DNA from: Effrenium voratum
Lineage: Eukaryota; Sar; Dinophyceae; Suessiales; Symbiodiniaceae
DNA length: 64,000 nt
Reading direction: 5' to 3'
Assembly: GCA_963377175.1 (NCBI GenBank)
Contig: CAUJNA010001624.1
Location: forward strand, 516,001 to 580,000
Under the pieces are notes generated by a model. That model did not search any database. It was not told the DNA's origin and saw only the letters and a program-made list of their open reading frames with translations. Made by a program: the position numbers and the translations under genes. Shown piece by piece: positions 9,830 through 21,289 of the stretch. Numbering within the stretch: position 1 is the first letter of the stretch; every line of letters begins with the position of its first letter.

Positions 9830-12355
9830 AAGAATCCTTCGCGATGCTTTCGGGAAAAACAAATGCTTGGTGTCCTTTTGATTGCCCTGGCCAACAAGGG
9901 GGTTCCCTATTCAAACAAGAAGCCAAACAATTACACATGCACACAGTATGCTAGGATCATGGTCTACAGTGGTGTTTAAGGACCCCACCCACAGCCACAT
10001 TCCAATTATATAGGCCCTCGTAGTACTCACCGAGGGTGCACTTGTTCATCTCCTCTAAAAAGGGGAATAAAGACACCCCCTCAAGGTGCAGAACCTTTGT
10101 GAAGTGTGGACAACCAAACCAGTCAGTTTCAATTCAAATGTTTCCTGAAGATTTAGCCACCATTTGCTAAGGACACTGTTTTAGGATGAACCATTTTTTG
10201 CTTAAACCAGCGTGATTGGTCGTTTGTTAGGTGAGTTATACAGCTTTGTGTGTCTCAACAGACACGCTTGCCCTGCAAATGCTCCTCATGATCTCACTTG
10301 TTCAGTGACCCAAAAGATGGACCAAGGGACCAGGAGAAAAGGGGAGGGTTGACCATGTGTGAGAACTATAAGTCAAAAAAAAAGAAGAGAACATCCACTC
10401 CATCTGAGAGATGGGGACCTGTGTCATTCCAGCCACATAAAGCACCTTTTGTTCACCGTGGCGATTCGTGCAATGCTTCCCCAGTGGCCATGGGAACAAC
10501 TAACTTTTTGCAGCCCCCAAACAGAATGTTGAACTAAAGAGGACTTTACTTGGGGCCTGAAAATGCCGTGATCCCCTCGAATTTGGAACGCCGCCGGGTT
10601 TTGAACATGTTTTAGCTAGTATCGCAACAACCTCCTTTTGGTTCCCCCGACCGGGCCTGGCTCAAAAAACACATCTGGTCCAAACAACAAGTCAGGCCTG
10701 ACAAACCAATAATACTCGCTTTAAGTCTGTCGCATTCATTTCCCAACTGCTAGGGATGCTTCCCGCCTGCGACTCACATGACCAACATGGTGCTATTCAG
10801 CCAGTCACAAGGCCCTTTATTTTTAAACCAAATCACCCAAAAAGGACACCTATGGTCAGTGTGTGTTGTTGAGCAGGTTTCATAGAGCCATGGAACACCA
10901 ATGGAACACCTTGTGGTGCACAATCATTGACATGTCAAACCGGCTCAACTGGTGCCTTCTTGGACAAATGATTGGACACCTGTAATCTGCGAATTCTTGC
11001 ACTACACATCCCCCAACCACACATCCTGAAAGAATAACTGCACCTTAGATTCTCATGGAAGCCACAAAAATCCGGACCCTCCTCTTGACATCGGATCCCT
11101 TTGACCCCAAACACTCCTTGATGTTCCTCGTATTTCCCGTTGAACCATCACCTCACCAACAGGAACCTCCCCAACAGCAACCTCCCCCACAGGAACCTCC
11201 CTTTAAAACCGACCCGCAAAGTGACTTCAACACCACCCAACCAGGGACATATCGGACCTTGCAAACATGGCTGACCAACTCCGCTCGCGGTTGGGGCGCC
11301 GGCTTGCTGGAACTCAAGGCGCTTCCTCAGATGACGCTTGGCTTGGGTTTATTTGCCCAAAGGACCCGAAGTAGAAGGTCAACCTTTTGGGGCCATGACG
11401 AAAACTAGGCCAAAAAGGAAAAATCGAAAGGTGACAAAGTCGGTGTTGGGCAACTGAGGAAATGTATGTGTTGATGTTCCATATTGAGTCTAACCTAAAC
11501 CGTACACTATGTTTGGAGGACATGGGTGTGAGGTTAAGGCTTATCAGCTTTTGCTTACTGGATCCAAGTAGATGGCACAATTGCCTGTTGGTTTAGCCAT
11601 CCCCTTTACTTACCTGCGAGGGAATTGTGCCATCTCGTTTCACCCAAGTGCAGTACTCCATGTCCAAGAAATCTGATCCATGAAACTGGGCAAATCATCG
11701 TTTTCATGGAGTCTACTCAAACACCAGGGTATCAACCGCTGGATCCAAGGAATCTCAGGGCGATTCCGTGGCTATTTCTTCAAGCCAACCCCAAAAGGTA
11801 CAAATTCCAGCCACGCGTCAAATAAATGGGTGCTTTACATGTCAAACGCTTAACCCAAATCAAATGTTCCCTTGGTGAAAAAACAGAACACGCAAAAAAA
11901 CAAATCCATGGGTGGCTTCCCAAGAAGGATACCTGCATCAAATGAACACCCTCCCTCCAAAAAGACCAAGCAAAACCTACAAACACACAAAAGCACAACC
12001 GTTCCCAACTAATGGTTTCTTAAAAAATTGGAACCCTAAAAAAGTTCTTCCTTGGGCTTCTCTTCAACTGAGCGAACGGGGCCACCATTGAGAGAACAGC
12101 TCAAACGAGTATGTGTCAACATAAGGGGATCCCTAGGCACTTCCGCCCAGAACCAAAGCTCGTCAGACCTTCTTTGAGCGTTTCATGAAAAAGCCTAAGG
12201 GACCTTCGGGGGGAAAGACCATGATACCCATGCATCTGCCCAAATAGTGGGCTCCCAAAATGAACGGTGTTCCGGGTTTTTCTAGCCAAATGAGTGGCTG
12301 CCTCCCAGCCTATTTGTTTTTTCCTTTGTTCCAAGCCCCAAAAAGGGGTACCAAA
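9830..12355. other. stretch without a supported gene
   Basis: No convincing exon. A fragment resembling the family L left end (TTGTTCAGTGACCC) is at about 10298. At 11140-11215 the plus strand has a short repeat of CCCAACAGSAACCTCC type giving a P/Q/E-rich open frame (EPPQQQPPPQEPP), which I regard as repeat-derived. Confidence 0.4.
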
Positions 12356-12359
12356 AACG

Positions 12360-12460
12360 CCGCCAAAGGAGATCGCCACCTCCCAGCTCGTCCAGCAAGG
12401 CGCTTCTTCATCTTCTTCCAGGTGCTGTAGGCCGTTTTAGCGCGGCCTGACACCTGGAAC
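12360..12460 (-). CDS. exon-like segment, unknown protein
   Basis: Minus-strand open frame of about 32 codons, basic (residues RAKTAYSTWKKMKKRLAGRA). Possible acceptor TTCCAG| on its upstream side. Not recognised; short, so uncertain. Confidence 0.3.
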
Positions 12461-12482
12461 CCGGGCTCAAACTGGTTGCCTC

Positions 12483-12586
12483 CATTTGCGTGGTTCGTCC
12501 CCTGGAAAAACATCCAGCGGTGATTGATTCCCTTTGTAACATTTTATAACCAACAGGGGAACATAACAAATATTCTGAAGCAAATG
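12483..12586 (+). mobile_element. family I inverted-repeat element, copy I1
   Basis: About 104 bp, left CATTTGCG...CCCCTGG, right GAAGCAAATG. Interior TGATTGATTCCCTTTG and CAACAGGGG are shared with copies at 43524 and 53052 and, more weakly, 15920 and 44383. Best-preserved terminal repeat in the family is CATTTGCTTAAG. Confidence 0.6.
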
Positions 12587-13008
12587 AGGAAGGTTGGTCG
12601 CCTCCGAAGCTATGTTATATATGTGGGTGCGTCTCAAAATGGAGGCACTTAAAACAGGGTGGTTCTCCTTTTTGTTGCTCCTAACACACCCACCAAAGAA
12701 CGGGTCCACGGTTTTGAGAACAATCGGCCCCCAATATTTTAAGGCCGAATGAACATGAAGCCGAATCAGAACACCTCCGCGAGCAAAACGGGAAGAGGGT
12801 GAAGCTGTTCGGTTTGCGTTTTGGAACCCACCCGACCAAGATCCCCTAGGTGGCTCGGACAGAATGAGGGCCCCTGTATGGACAACCGGCATTTATTCGT
12901 TGAGCAACCCTCGAACCTTGGGGAAATGAGCCCACACCCTCAAAGATATCTTCTTGAGCCCCAGCGAAAGCGACATGAAGGCATACCCTTCGCAACGGAT
13001 TTCTACAT

Positions 13009-13127
13009 TTGAAGCGGCAAGGCACATCCTGGCCATGGGCAATGTGCTCAAAGACCGGAAGGTGGGAATGGTTTAAGCTCTCCAGAAGATGCAAGGGCAT
13101 GGCTGAGCCATCCCAACATGGCCATGG
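13009..13127 (+). CDS. exon before family A element A1
   Basis: Three overlapping plus frames are open over parts of this segment. The one compatible with GT-AG removal of the element reads residues GRWEWFKLSRRCKGMAEPSQ up to CCATGG|GTC. The one restored by exact excision of the element ends in DARAWLSHPN. Product unknown. Confidence 0.3.
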
Positions 13128-13248
13128 GTCAAAATCCAATTCGTACGTACCCCCAGTGAACATCCGATTCAATCCAACCACTAAAATAGGTTCTAAAACG
13201 GGTGGTGCACCTACCCCAAAATGGTACCCTTGGTTTTGACCCACAGCC
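13120..13248 (+). mobile_element. family A inverted-repeat element, copy A1
   Basis: 129 bp, left GGCCATGGGTCAAAATCC, right GGTTTTGACCCACAGCC, flanked by ACAT on both sides (13116-13119, 13249-13252). The forward orientation presents donor CCATGG|GTCAAA and acceptor CCCACAG|CC. Interior includes CAGTGAACATCCGATTCAAT, shared with A2. Confidence 0.85.
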
Positions 13249-13376
13249 ACATGGAAACTGGGTTTCCTGTTGGGCAAAAGGGATTCTGTGCGACTTTTAG
13301 GTGGTGCTTTGATTTAACCAAACAGGTAGCCAAGGCTACCTGGGACATGGTTGACGCTCTGACAACTTCACCTTGA
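13246..13376 (+). CDS. terminal exon after family A element A1
   Basis: Starts at the acceptor CCCACAG|; residues METGFPVGQKGFCATFRWCF then DLTKQVAKATWDMVDALTTSP and a TGA stop at about 13374. Composition is strongly protein-like. Both GT-AG splicing and exact element excision can bring this frame in register with an upstream open frame, different in each case. The minus strand is also open here. Confidence 0.35.
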
Positions 13377-13566
13377 GGGATTCCCTTATCACACGTTGCG
13401 TGAGCATGAATTCGCAGAGAGGGCCAGAAACTCGTACACCTCCAACATATCCAAAATATCGCGTCTTGCTTGTCACCAGCTCCACCCCGACAAAACAATA
13501 CAATCTGACCAGATGGTCTCACCTGCGTTCGAATGTGATGTGTCAAAAAGAGAAACCCAACGATTT

Positions 13567-13725
13567 GGCCGTGGGTCAAAATCCAAATCGTACCGCCAGT
13601 GAACATCCGATTCAATCCCCCCCTAAAATCCCGACTAAAATGGGTGGTGAGAATTCACCAATCCCAACCGAAATGCTACCCGCAAAAAAAACGGGATCCA
13701 TCCCACAACGGTTTTGACCGCGGCC
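13567..13725 (+). mobile_element. family A element, copy A2 (expanded)
   Basis: 159 bp, left GGCCGTGGGTCAAAATCC, right GGTTTTGACCGCGGCC. Interior GTGAACATCCGATTCAATCC as in A1, followed by an inserted stretch with AAATGCTACCCGC. Acceptor AG is lost (CCGCGG), so this copy could not splice by its own end. Confidence 0.75.
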
Positions 13726-13744
13726 ACTCGGCTGAATCTTTTCC

Positions 13745-13850
13745 CCTCGGCCCCACCGCCCAGATGGGGCCGGCGCCCTCAGAGAAGAGAGCTCCCGCAA
13801 GGGCTGCCCCGTCTCCAGCACCTGACCGAGGCTCGGAGTTTTTTTCACCG
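13745..13850 (-). CDS. exon-like segment, unknown protein
   Basis: Minus-strand frame with residues SLGQVLETGQPLRELSSLRA. The plus strand gives an A/P-rich frame over the same bases. Not recognised. Confidence 0.25.
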
Positions 13851-13894
13851 AGGCGCGGGGGCAAAGAACGCGATCCTTTCGCGGAGGCTTCGTT

Positions 13895-13992
13895 GGCCGT
13901 GGGTCAAAACTTAGGAAACCCCTGCATCAAAAAAGGTGGCAAATGGATGTTCATCCACCACAAAATGGAGCCATTGGTTATGCCCCATGGCC
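13895..13992 (+). mobile_element. family A element, copy A3 (degraded)
   Basis: Left GGCCGTGGGTCAAAAC, right TTATGCCCCATGGCC; interior CCACAAAATGG resembles other family A copies. About 98 bp. The right terminal repeat is worn. Confidence 0.6.
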
Positions 13993-14324
13993 GTTTGGAG
14001 TGGCTCTAAAGGGCAACCAAAGGGAAACCAAGAATTGTGTGGGCCCCCAATTTTGAAACACACCCAGATTGGTGTAACCCACTTCCTGAGTGGTTGCCAA
14101 AAACAGTCCAAACTTCCTGTTTGCCACTAGATTGGTCTACCCTGCAACGTCCAGTGGGAAGTGAATCACAAAAAAAAGGTTGCAACCAGTCACCCTTAAA
14201 GGGTAAAACAAGAATACAAATTCCACACTGGGGCTTGGGGTTGATTTCATTCTCAGTGTGTCTAGAACCCACCAGGCAAACAGGACATGGGCTTTCTCTA
14301 CAAGGACCAACAGGGCGTTGTTAA

Positions 14325-14430
14325 AACAGGTGGCTGAAGCCTGCCGCTGCCGGAGGGCCACTCGCCAGCGAGCCCAGAGACTCGGCCAAGTCGTGGAACT
14401 GCTTGGAACATCTGGGGACACTTGAAGCAT
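14325..14430 (+). CDS. exon-like segment, possible coiled coil
   Basis: Plus frame residues KQVAEACRCRRATRQRAQRL then GQVVELLGTSGDT, a charged helix-like stretch with a TGA at its end. Not recognised. An antisense frame is open too. Confidence 0.25.
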
Positions 14431-16125
14431 GCAGGAGAGCACTGCGGCCAGTTGTTTATCCTATTAAAAAAAGAAAAAAACATGTATGAAACAACACAAA
14501 CCGCCAAAACAAAACATGAAGAGAACCCTGGTAGACTTGGCAAAATGTAGGAAGTTTGGTATGCTCAAGAAAGCTTGGTTCTACCCAAGCAGTTGTCTGG
14601 CTTGCTTTATCATGTTCACCAAATTTGACTTGGGTCACTCGCTGAATGGATGGATGAAGCCTTCATATTAAGTGCGTCCTCTGATGATCTTGATTCTGGT
14701 TAGTAGAACAGGCGACCGAGCCTCTGCCGCCACTTGTGGAGGTCACGTTGACAATGCTTTTAAATCAGGCGAACGACTAACAGATCAGGGTCCCATTCAC
14801 AGCAGGCTTCAGGACAAGAATCTCGGATCGGCTCTTGAGAAGGCTGCGGAAGCATGGCCTGCGTCTTTCACCGCCACAGGACCTGCCATGAGCGGCGCCC
14901 TGTTGCAGCCAAGCCGGGCGTCCGCTTCGGCTGCAGGTGCAGGCAGGGGCGGGGGATAGGACCCTGCCAGTCCAGCCCGTGCTCAGCCGCCCCTCGCGGA
15001 GGGCCACTCAGCACGGAAAGCAGCTTTGTCTTCTTGAAGTGTGCCTTTTTTTGGGGATGATCTCAAACCAAGGGGAAACCACTAAAAACAAATGCAGCTA
15101 AGTGCGGATTTCCCACTAAACCACAATAAGCAAAAATGCGAATTTGTTTCCCAACAACCACCATGCTTTGAGATGATTTCAGCGGTTCCCTTTTGGAGAC
15201 AAGCCCATCCCAGCCCCGGGCCAGTCGCCTGCTGCAATTCCCTGGAGGCGCTGTTCACCAAGGCCTCGCCTCGTCGAATTTTTTTGAAGAGGCAGTGGCT
15301 TGCCATTGGAAGTGGCTCGTCGTTTTAAACGCTGAGACCCCCAAGTTGGAGTTGGCTGTTCCTGTTCGTTTCCATTTAAGGCAACCAACAACAAAAGAAC
15401 GTCGCACAACATACCCCTGCGAATCATAATGCACCCTTGTTGCTGTTCCAACACCGTGGGGCTGTGCATCGCCACCCACAAATACAGGCACTTATGGCCA
15501 TTTGATCCTGTGCATGTCTATTGTTGAAAAGAGGGTACGTAATGAACAATTATGATAGTCCCACTGAAACAACCAAATGCTGGATAGAAAACACTGCACA
15601 ACTGCAACACTGCAAAAGCTATGGCTCCAACAGACAACTGCAAAGCCCCCTCTAAATCCAAGACCCGAACTCATGGCATCCTTCCACAAGGGACCTTGGC
15701 CCCGAAACTCTCTCGATCTCTCGAAATGCTTGCTATACGAATCGGGCACCCTGCGTCTGCCAAAGCTACACCATGGTGACAGTAGATGGCAGAGTTCCCG
15801 GTGAACCGACAAGGGGATGAAACCAACGTGGGTTGGATTTCTACCAACTTCAGCCATCAGGTAAAACCTCATAAACCCTAGCCCTAAGTTTATGAGATCG
15901 CCATAAATCCGAAGCTACCAATGTGCTTAAGTCCCCTGGGGAAAAATGACATATGCCCAGTAGTGACAGGTTCCCTTTAAAAACCAACAAGGGAGAATAA
16001 AGAATTTGATACAATTTCAGCATGTGGGTAAGTAAAGGGGATGCTCTGCCACTTCAGCCACCTGTAGGTACAACCTTAAAGACACCTACCTCTAAACCCT
16101 AAGCCAACTGTCTCATCTTAGCCAC
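14431..16125. other. stretch without a supported gene
   Basis: Weak plus-strand open segments at 14800-14880 (RISDRLLRRLRKHGLRLSPP) but nothing continuous. Short plant-type telomere-like strings (TAAACCCTAG, CTAAACCCTAAG) occur at 15873 and 16096. A worn family I copy lies at about 15920-16012. Confidence 0.4.
15093..15170 (+). repeat. family M dispersed repeat, copy M1
   Basis: CAGCTAAGTGCGGATTTCCC then ACTAAACCACAATA and TGTTTCCCAACAA match the copy at 59960-60036 with few changes. No clear terminal repeats, so the element limits are unknown. Confidence 0.7.
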
Positions 16126-16129
16126 CCCC

Positions 16130-16226
16130 CAGAACGACGCGCCTTCTGGCCCGCCCAAGAGCCGCCGGAGCTCCGTCCGCTCCTGCAGGGCGGTTAGACC
16201 GCTCCGTCCAGAGATTCTGCCACGCT
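16130..16226 (-). CDS. exon-like segment, unknown protein
   Basis: Minus frame with residues SGLTALQERTELRRLLGGPE then GASFWG; charged, helix-like. No start or stop. Not recognised. Confidence 0.3.
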
Positions 16227-16918
16227 TCTTTCCAGGAAACCAACAGCTAGAAGCCCAGGGAAGTCAGCGTGTTGAAAAGCATCTCAGTTGATGGAGGGAA
16301 TTCAGCACATAGATCAGTGCACTGAATTGAACATGGAACTACACCAAGTACCTGCTAAAACAAGACAACTATGCACTGTTGTTTTTGCACCACAACATCG
16401 GAACGAATTGCTATGAACGCTGCTGAATCCTGAACAAGCAAGTATCAGCACCAAATAAGTAGGAGTTGAACAGCTGTCTCAAAATCAGGCGACCGCCAAG
16501 AATGGGTGAGTTTGTTGGTTGCCAATTCAAGGCAACGACAACAAGGTATCGTTGGATTAAGGCACACGTAGGATTTGCACCGAAATGGGGGAGCAGCTAT
16601 ATATGTGTTGGTTCGATTACTTCTGGTGGATTTGATTCCCTCACCTTTCAAGGTTCCCAAATCCTCGTTCCCAATGCGGCAGAAGTCTACCTAATTGTTC
16701 TCGGAACAGAGTAGGTGGGAGAGCTACAGCTAGACTTCTGCACTATAGCAAACTTACCTGGAAGTCGAGCCCACCCATTATAAAGGTCTCCGACCTGGTC
16801 AATCCTTGATTGGGGTTCGTTTACTACTGTAGTGCAGAGAAATCAACGCTCCGCAAGCACCCAACACTTCTTGAGTGGATTGGCCAACTAAAATCCAAAC
16901 GGTTTATTTACCACTAAA

Positions 16919-17038
16919 CAGGGATCCTTACATGATACACCTGAACATTGCCTTATAAATTGTGGTTTCTCTTTGTTTGGGTGGAAAAAGCAACATCTTT
17001 CAAATGGTTGCAAAATGGATTTCTTTTAAGGAACCCTG
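16919..17038 (+). mobile_element. family E inverted-repeat element, copy E1
   Basis: 120 bp between CAGGGATCCTTA and TTAAGGAACCCTG, flanked by a perfect 5-bp CTAAA direct repeat on both sides. Interior ACACCTGAACATTGCC and CAAATGGTTGCAAAATGG match copies E2 (48282) and E3 (49027). Confidence 0.85.
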
Positions 17039-17084
17039 CTAAACCTGCCCAAAAAGATTGAAGTGGAACTCGTCCAGTGAGTAG

Positions 17085-17182
17085 ACAATCAAGCGAATCA
17101 AGCTGGCTTTTCCCCGGCCTCCGGGTGAGTGATGGCAAAGCCCGCATCCTCCAACTCGTCTTTGATCCTGCACCAAATCGAT
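17085..17182 (-). CDS. exon-like segment, unknown protein
   Basis: Minus frame RIKDELEDAGFAITHPEAGE, then KPA and a stop. Looks like a small soluble-protein exon. Probably its last codons run into an intron. Not recognised. Confidence 0.35.
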
Positions 17183-17189
17183 CCAATAG

Positions 17190-19300
17190 GGCTACCAGAG
17201 TCTTAAAACAAATGAACAAGGGGGCGCGTCTTGTTTGAGCGGACCCCAAATGGCAGTTTTGCTTCGGTTTGCTTTCAAGCTGCCTCTCCCTTCCACGCCG
17301 CCTGTTCAAAAACCAGCATCATTGCCATGGAGCCGATAAAGATTGGTGAACAGGAGCCCTTTCAAGTCTGGACCATGGCCTGGCGGTAGCACTCACCTCA
17401 AGTTTGTGTCAACTGTTGAATTTGGCGCCAAAGCAACATGGTGCGCTCACGCGCTTATTCGCGTGAAACATTCCTGGCTTTGACCCGCAAACCAATGGAT
17501 TGGGGATTGTCAAAGATATGGTCCCTTTTTGGCCCCCGGTGCTGCAGCGTGCAGCAAAAGGGGCCTCTAATTCTAACAACAAGATGCCGTCACATTGGGT
17601 TGCAGGAAGCCGCGCGGTCATTTTTTGCCTAAGCGTACTTCTGCACTGCAACTACGGCAGTCAGAAAAAAATGGTACAGCGCTCACCTGGCCAGCGAGGA
17701 GGGGAGGTGGACGCAACTGCTTGTGAGATCTTGGTGGTCCAATTTGGAGCTATTGCCTTTAAACTGCAAGGAGTTTTGCTGGAAATGGGAATTCTAGCAC
17801 CCCACCACCAAGTAACGAAGCAGGTGGAAGTTTCAAGGGCAGCACGGAAGCATCCCCCACTTCAAACAAATATGATTCTGTGTCTCACTTTCAAGCTGCA
17901 CATTGGAATTGGAGGCTGACCTTTCAGAACCATTTCCGGGGGTGACTCTTTCTTCTACTATTCGTATCAATTGCTTGGGCGAACAACCAAACCAAAACCC
18001 ATGTTGGAGGTTCCCTTACTTGGAGACAAACCCAAGACCACAACTGGAAAACCTGTCGCTTTGGACCTGCTGAGTGCTTTTGGTTCGCGACTAATCTGAC
18101 CTTGAAAGGGGCGGAAACCATGAAAGAAACGCTTGGGTCATCAACCGTGTTCAAGCAACCGCATGTTTTAACACCCGTGTTTACACAAAACTCCTTATTT
18201 GGGCCAAGGTCGTGAGTCACTAGCAATATTTTATGGTTGAGAAAACAATCCAAGGCTGTAAGGGGTCCATGTTCCACCGTTCCAATCAAAAGGGTGTGTT
18301 AACCGAGACACATATTGGTAGTCAGGCCCTTTTCACTGAGCTGTTGCTTCAGCTGTCAAATGGCTGCCAACACGACCTACCAAAACAACTTACAAGCTCC
18401 TCCGAACTGAGCCATGGCCCGAATGTTTGTAACACTGCCAACGTCCTTTTGAACCCCAAGCATTCAGCAAACCCCGCAGCCCAAGTGGGTAATCCAGGCT
18501 GATTTCATGGTGCTTGAGGCAATACGGCCCAAGCCAAGTCCTGTCTCGCAAAAGCCTTTCGAGAGTCATCTCCTAGCTTCAGTACAAAGTATGTCTAGTG
18601 AAACACATATTTGCCATGATAAGGCTAATGTACACTACTCGACTTCTAAAGGGTATAGGAGAGTATAGTTCATAGGAACCGTTGCCGCGACTTCCAGATC
18701 TGCGCCCCATCCGACTTGGGCCGGCGCCGATCAGCGGCGTGGCAGCCATCTGAAACCTGATTCACTTGGGATCTTGTGGGCTTACTCATCAGCTCCTACC
18801 CCTCCCACCAACAGAGAGATATACATTGATAAACCCCACTAATGCTTATAGTAAGAGGTTTTTGCCGTGCCAAAAGGGGTGGCGCAAAGGGGGGGCAGAA
18901 ATTACGGGCGACAGAAACTATGTTGTCTTGCTTGGACCTTCTTGTTCAAAAGCTCCCAGCGAATCATCTGTTATGCTTGATGTCTGCAAGCACTCCCATG
19001 ATTACCAAAACTGGGTGTCCAACAAACAACTGAGGTGGTTATCCTTCAACAATTCCAATTTGGGCACCCTGTGCTGCCCCCCGTGTTTGGCAAGCACAGG
19101 AGTTCTGCGCAAGATGGTTTCCAAATAGTTGCCACACAGTGGCTGTATATTCCATTTAACCCTCTGAGTGTAGTGGTAACCATCTAACTAGGTCTATGGT
19201 GCTGGTTGTTATCACGCAAGCCGCCCAAGGCTGCAGCGATCGGAGGGGCAAGGCCGGGAGCATTGAAGCAGAGAGGCGAGGAAGGGGAATCGACCTACAA
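17190..19300. other. stretch without a supported gene
   Basis: Only scattered short open segments on both strands; no repeat arrays. I cannot support a gene here. Confidence 0.4.
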
Positions 19301-19308
19301 ACCGATAA

Positions 19309-19462
19309 GACAAGGAAGAAAGGAAGGAAGGGAAGGAAGAAAGGGAGGGAAGGAAGGCAAGGAAGGGCAGGAAGGGCAGGAAGGGCAGGAAGGGCAGGAA
19401 GGGCAGGAAGGAAGGAAGGGAAGGAAGGGCAGGAAGGGCAGGAAGGGCAGGAAGGGAGGGAC
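19309..19462 (+). repeat. homopurine GGAAGGGCAG minisatellite
   Basis: About 150 bases of almost pure A/G on the plus strand, grading from GGAAGGAA units to a 10-bp GGAAGGGCAG unit. Purine-strand bias makes triplex or G-rich structure plausible. Plus frame reads GQEG repeats, which is not a protein call. Confidence 0.92.
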
Positions 19463-20049
19463 GCCTGTCTAATTATTTCAGCCAGAACTCAGCAAGTTGT
19501 TCATTGCCGCTGAAGTCTTCCAGCCGACCAAACAGAACCAAGCCTCAAAAATGGGTTCCATATGGTTCCATCTGGACACAACACAATAATTCACCCACCG
19601 AAAATATCCAAATGGGAGTTGATCAAAAGGTCCTTTACATAGGATGACCATTGGGGACAACCACGAAAAAAAGAAGATATTTCTTACATGGGAAAAGCTT
19701 CCCTTGGTCAAAACCGGGGGCCGTTAAGGGAATATTGATCAACCAAATGGATCCCCAAGCCAGGAACAACCCAAGTGACACGCCCACTCAGAGGCCCGCT
19801 GCTCCATCCCTAGCTCCTGCCGCGGGAAATGTTTGTCATTTCCTTTGCAATCGATGACCGAGGCCAATTTCAGTGTTCCTCCAAAATTAGAAAAACAACA
19901 TTAGCCTTATAAATCAAAACCCCCAAAAAAACAGGGACGATTCCAAAAAACACGGTTTTTATGGGCGTTGGCCAAAAAACCGGGTTCTGCAAGAGAAAGC
20001 CGGGTTTTCGGCAAAAAGCCTGCTTTTGCGGGCTGACCGCAGCATAACA

Positions 20050-20187
20050 TTGGCTTTTTTTGGTACCGCGTGCCAGCGTACTGCGTCGGCCCACACAGCC
20101 CACATCTCAGCTCGGCGGATCTCCTGCATGCGGATTGCTTGATTGATTGGCAAGCTGCACCTGCCACACATTGAACCCTGACGTAGC
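20050..20187 (-). CDS. exon-like segment, unknown protein
   Basis: Minus frame with residues LPINQAIRMQEIRRAEMWAV then WADAVRWHAVP; CGRC precedes it. It lies just upstream of, and divergent from, the plus-strand gene at 20220. Possible acceptor GGCAG| at its upstream side. Not recognised. Confidence 0.35.
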
Positions 20188-20219
20188 CTTTTGGGTCGAG
20201 TGTTTTCCAGTAAAAAGCC

Positions 20220-20591
20220 ATGGGAAAGGAGGAAAAGCACAAGTGCGATGTGGGGAAGGTTCACTTAGAGTGGGATGCTTCGCCTGGCATTCGGGAGAGG
20301 CTGCGAGACGCGGGTCTTTTGATGCAGGGCCCCCATTCCGAAACGGTCAAGTGTGCCAAAAAAAACAGTGAGCAACTCATTCCGCTGTTGACACGCATGG
20401 CAGCAATTGGTGGCAAGCTACCGGGTGTGAACAATTTGCGTGAAGAAGTTACCTGCCTTTTCAAGAGCAACCAAGTGACAATTGATCAAGATCTCATCGA
20501 TGCCACAGCGTGGCAGCTACGGACACTATCCAAGTTCATCAAGAGGAAGGTTCAACGCAAGGAGGTGTCAAAAGATCCTTGGACGAGTTAG
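20220..20591 (+). CDS. dinoflagellate multi-copy modular gene A, first exon
   Basis: ATG at 20220 opens a 123-codon frame. Residues 1-20 are MGKEEKHKCDVGKVHLEWDA, followed by ASPGIRERLRDAGLL and SEQLIPLLTRMAAIGGKLPG. I recall a family with this N-terminal layout (MGK...GKVHLxW..., ...TRM.xIGGGK.. , then a W-x-LR-T-L-xx-F-x-K helix) in many dinoflagellate proteomes; no function is known to me. This is memory, not a search. The frame ends in a stop at 20589, but the real exon probably ends a little earlier at an unidentified donor. Gene A continues in exons at 20681, 20894, 21616, 24052 and 24679. Confidence 0.65.
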   Translation: MGKEEKHKCDVGKVHLEWDASPGIRERLRDAGLLMQGPHSETVKCAKKNSEQLIPLLTRMAAIGGKLPGVNNLREEVTCLFKSNQVTIDQDLIDATAWQLRTLSKFIKRKVQRKEVSKDPWTS

Positions 20592-20680
20592 CACATCACT
20601 GCGAAGGTGTTCATTGCAGCGCAGTCATTGAATGGCCCAGCAGGCCCAACATTAGAAGTTCCCTGCTGCCTGACTCCTAG

Positions 20681-20787
20681 GACCAGAACTTTCAAGATAT
20701 GTGCCTGGTTCTGAACCCTTTGCTGCAGGCTGGGGTCACCAGATGTCAACACTTGCTCCCGATCGTGTCATGAATATGTTTGGGCCG
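20681..20787 (+). CDS. gene A, second exon
   Basis: Follows an acceptor CTCCTAG|. Residues DQNFQDMCLVLNPLLQAG, matching my memory of the segment that follows the first module in this family. A donor GGG|GTCACC lies at 20735; otherwise the frame closes at about 20787. Confidence 0.5.
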
Positions 20788-20893
20788 CCGAAGGACCACG
20801 TTGACAAGATCCGGGAACGAGGTGGAGAACAAGATGAGGCTAGGTTAGTTTGTTTTCTTTTCACCAAAAAGTTAATATACGAGACCCGCCCAG

Positions 20894-21289
20894 GATGAGA
20901 CGGGGAGTGATGAATCCGACGATGATGAAGAGGATGCTGCAGGAGAGGGCTTGGCAAACCAGGCCGTCTCCGACACCCAGGTTCCAGCCCCGCCCCTTTG
21001 CGTGGCTCCCCGCTCGCCCGGGCAGATTGTGGCATCTGAGGAGGCTGAACCAAAGCATGCTGAGACTCAAGTTGATGAGGTGTCCCAGCCCGTTTCAATT
21101 TGCAGTTCTACACCCCAAGAAATGCTGGAAGACAGGCAAATGCCCTCCCCATCTCCGCCGTCACCACCCGCGGGTCCTTCACCAGTGACGAACCAGCAGC
21201 CAGCCACACCTCAGAGTTCCGAGTCTCTCTCTACTGCGACCGTGGTAACTCCCGCAACCTTGAGTGGCTTAGCAAATAACACAGCGTGA
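20894..21289 (+). CDS. gene A, acidic/proline-rich exon
   Basis: Starts after CGCCCAG|. Begins with a D/E-rich run (DETGSDESDDDEEDAAGEG) and continues as a P/S/T-rich low-complexity linker ending at a stop at 21287. Such acidic, disordered linkers separate the modules of this family. Confidence 0.5.
   Translation, partial: DETGSDESDDDEEDAAGEGLANQAVSDTQVPAPPLCVAPRSPGQIVASEEAEPKHAETQVDEVSQPVSICSSTPQEMLEDRQMPSPSPPSPPAGPSPVTNQQPATPQSSESLSTATVVTPATLSGLANNTA

Noticed and set aside
15873..16107. Interstitial telomere repeats (TAAACCCTA)
   Set aside because: Single imperfect units, not an array.
19310..19462. GQEG-repeat protein
   Set aside because: Comes from a homopurine minisatellite, with no flanking coding sequence.
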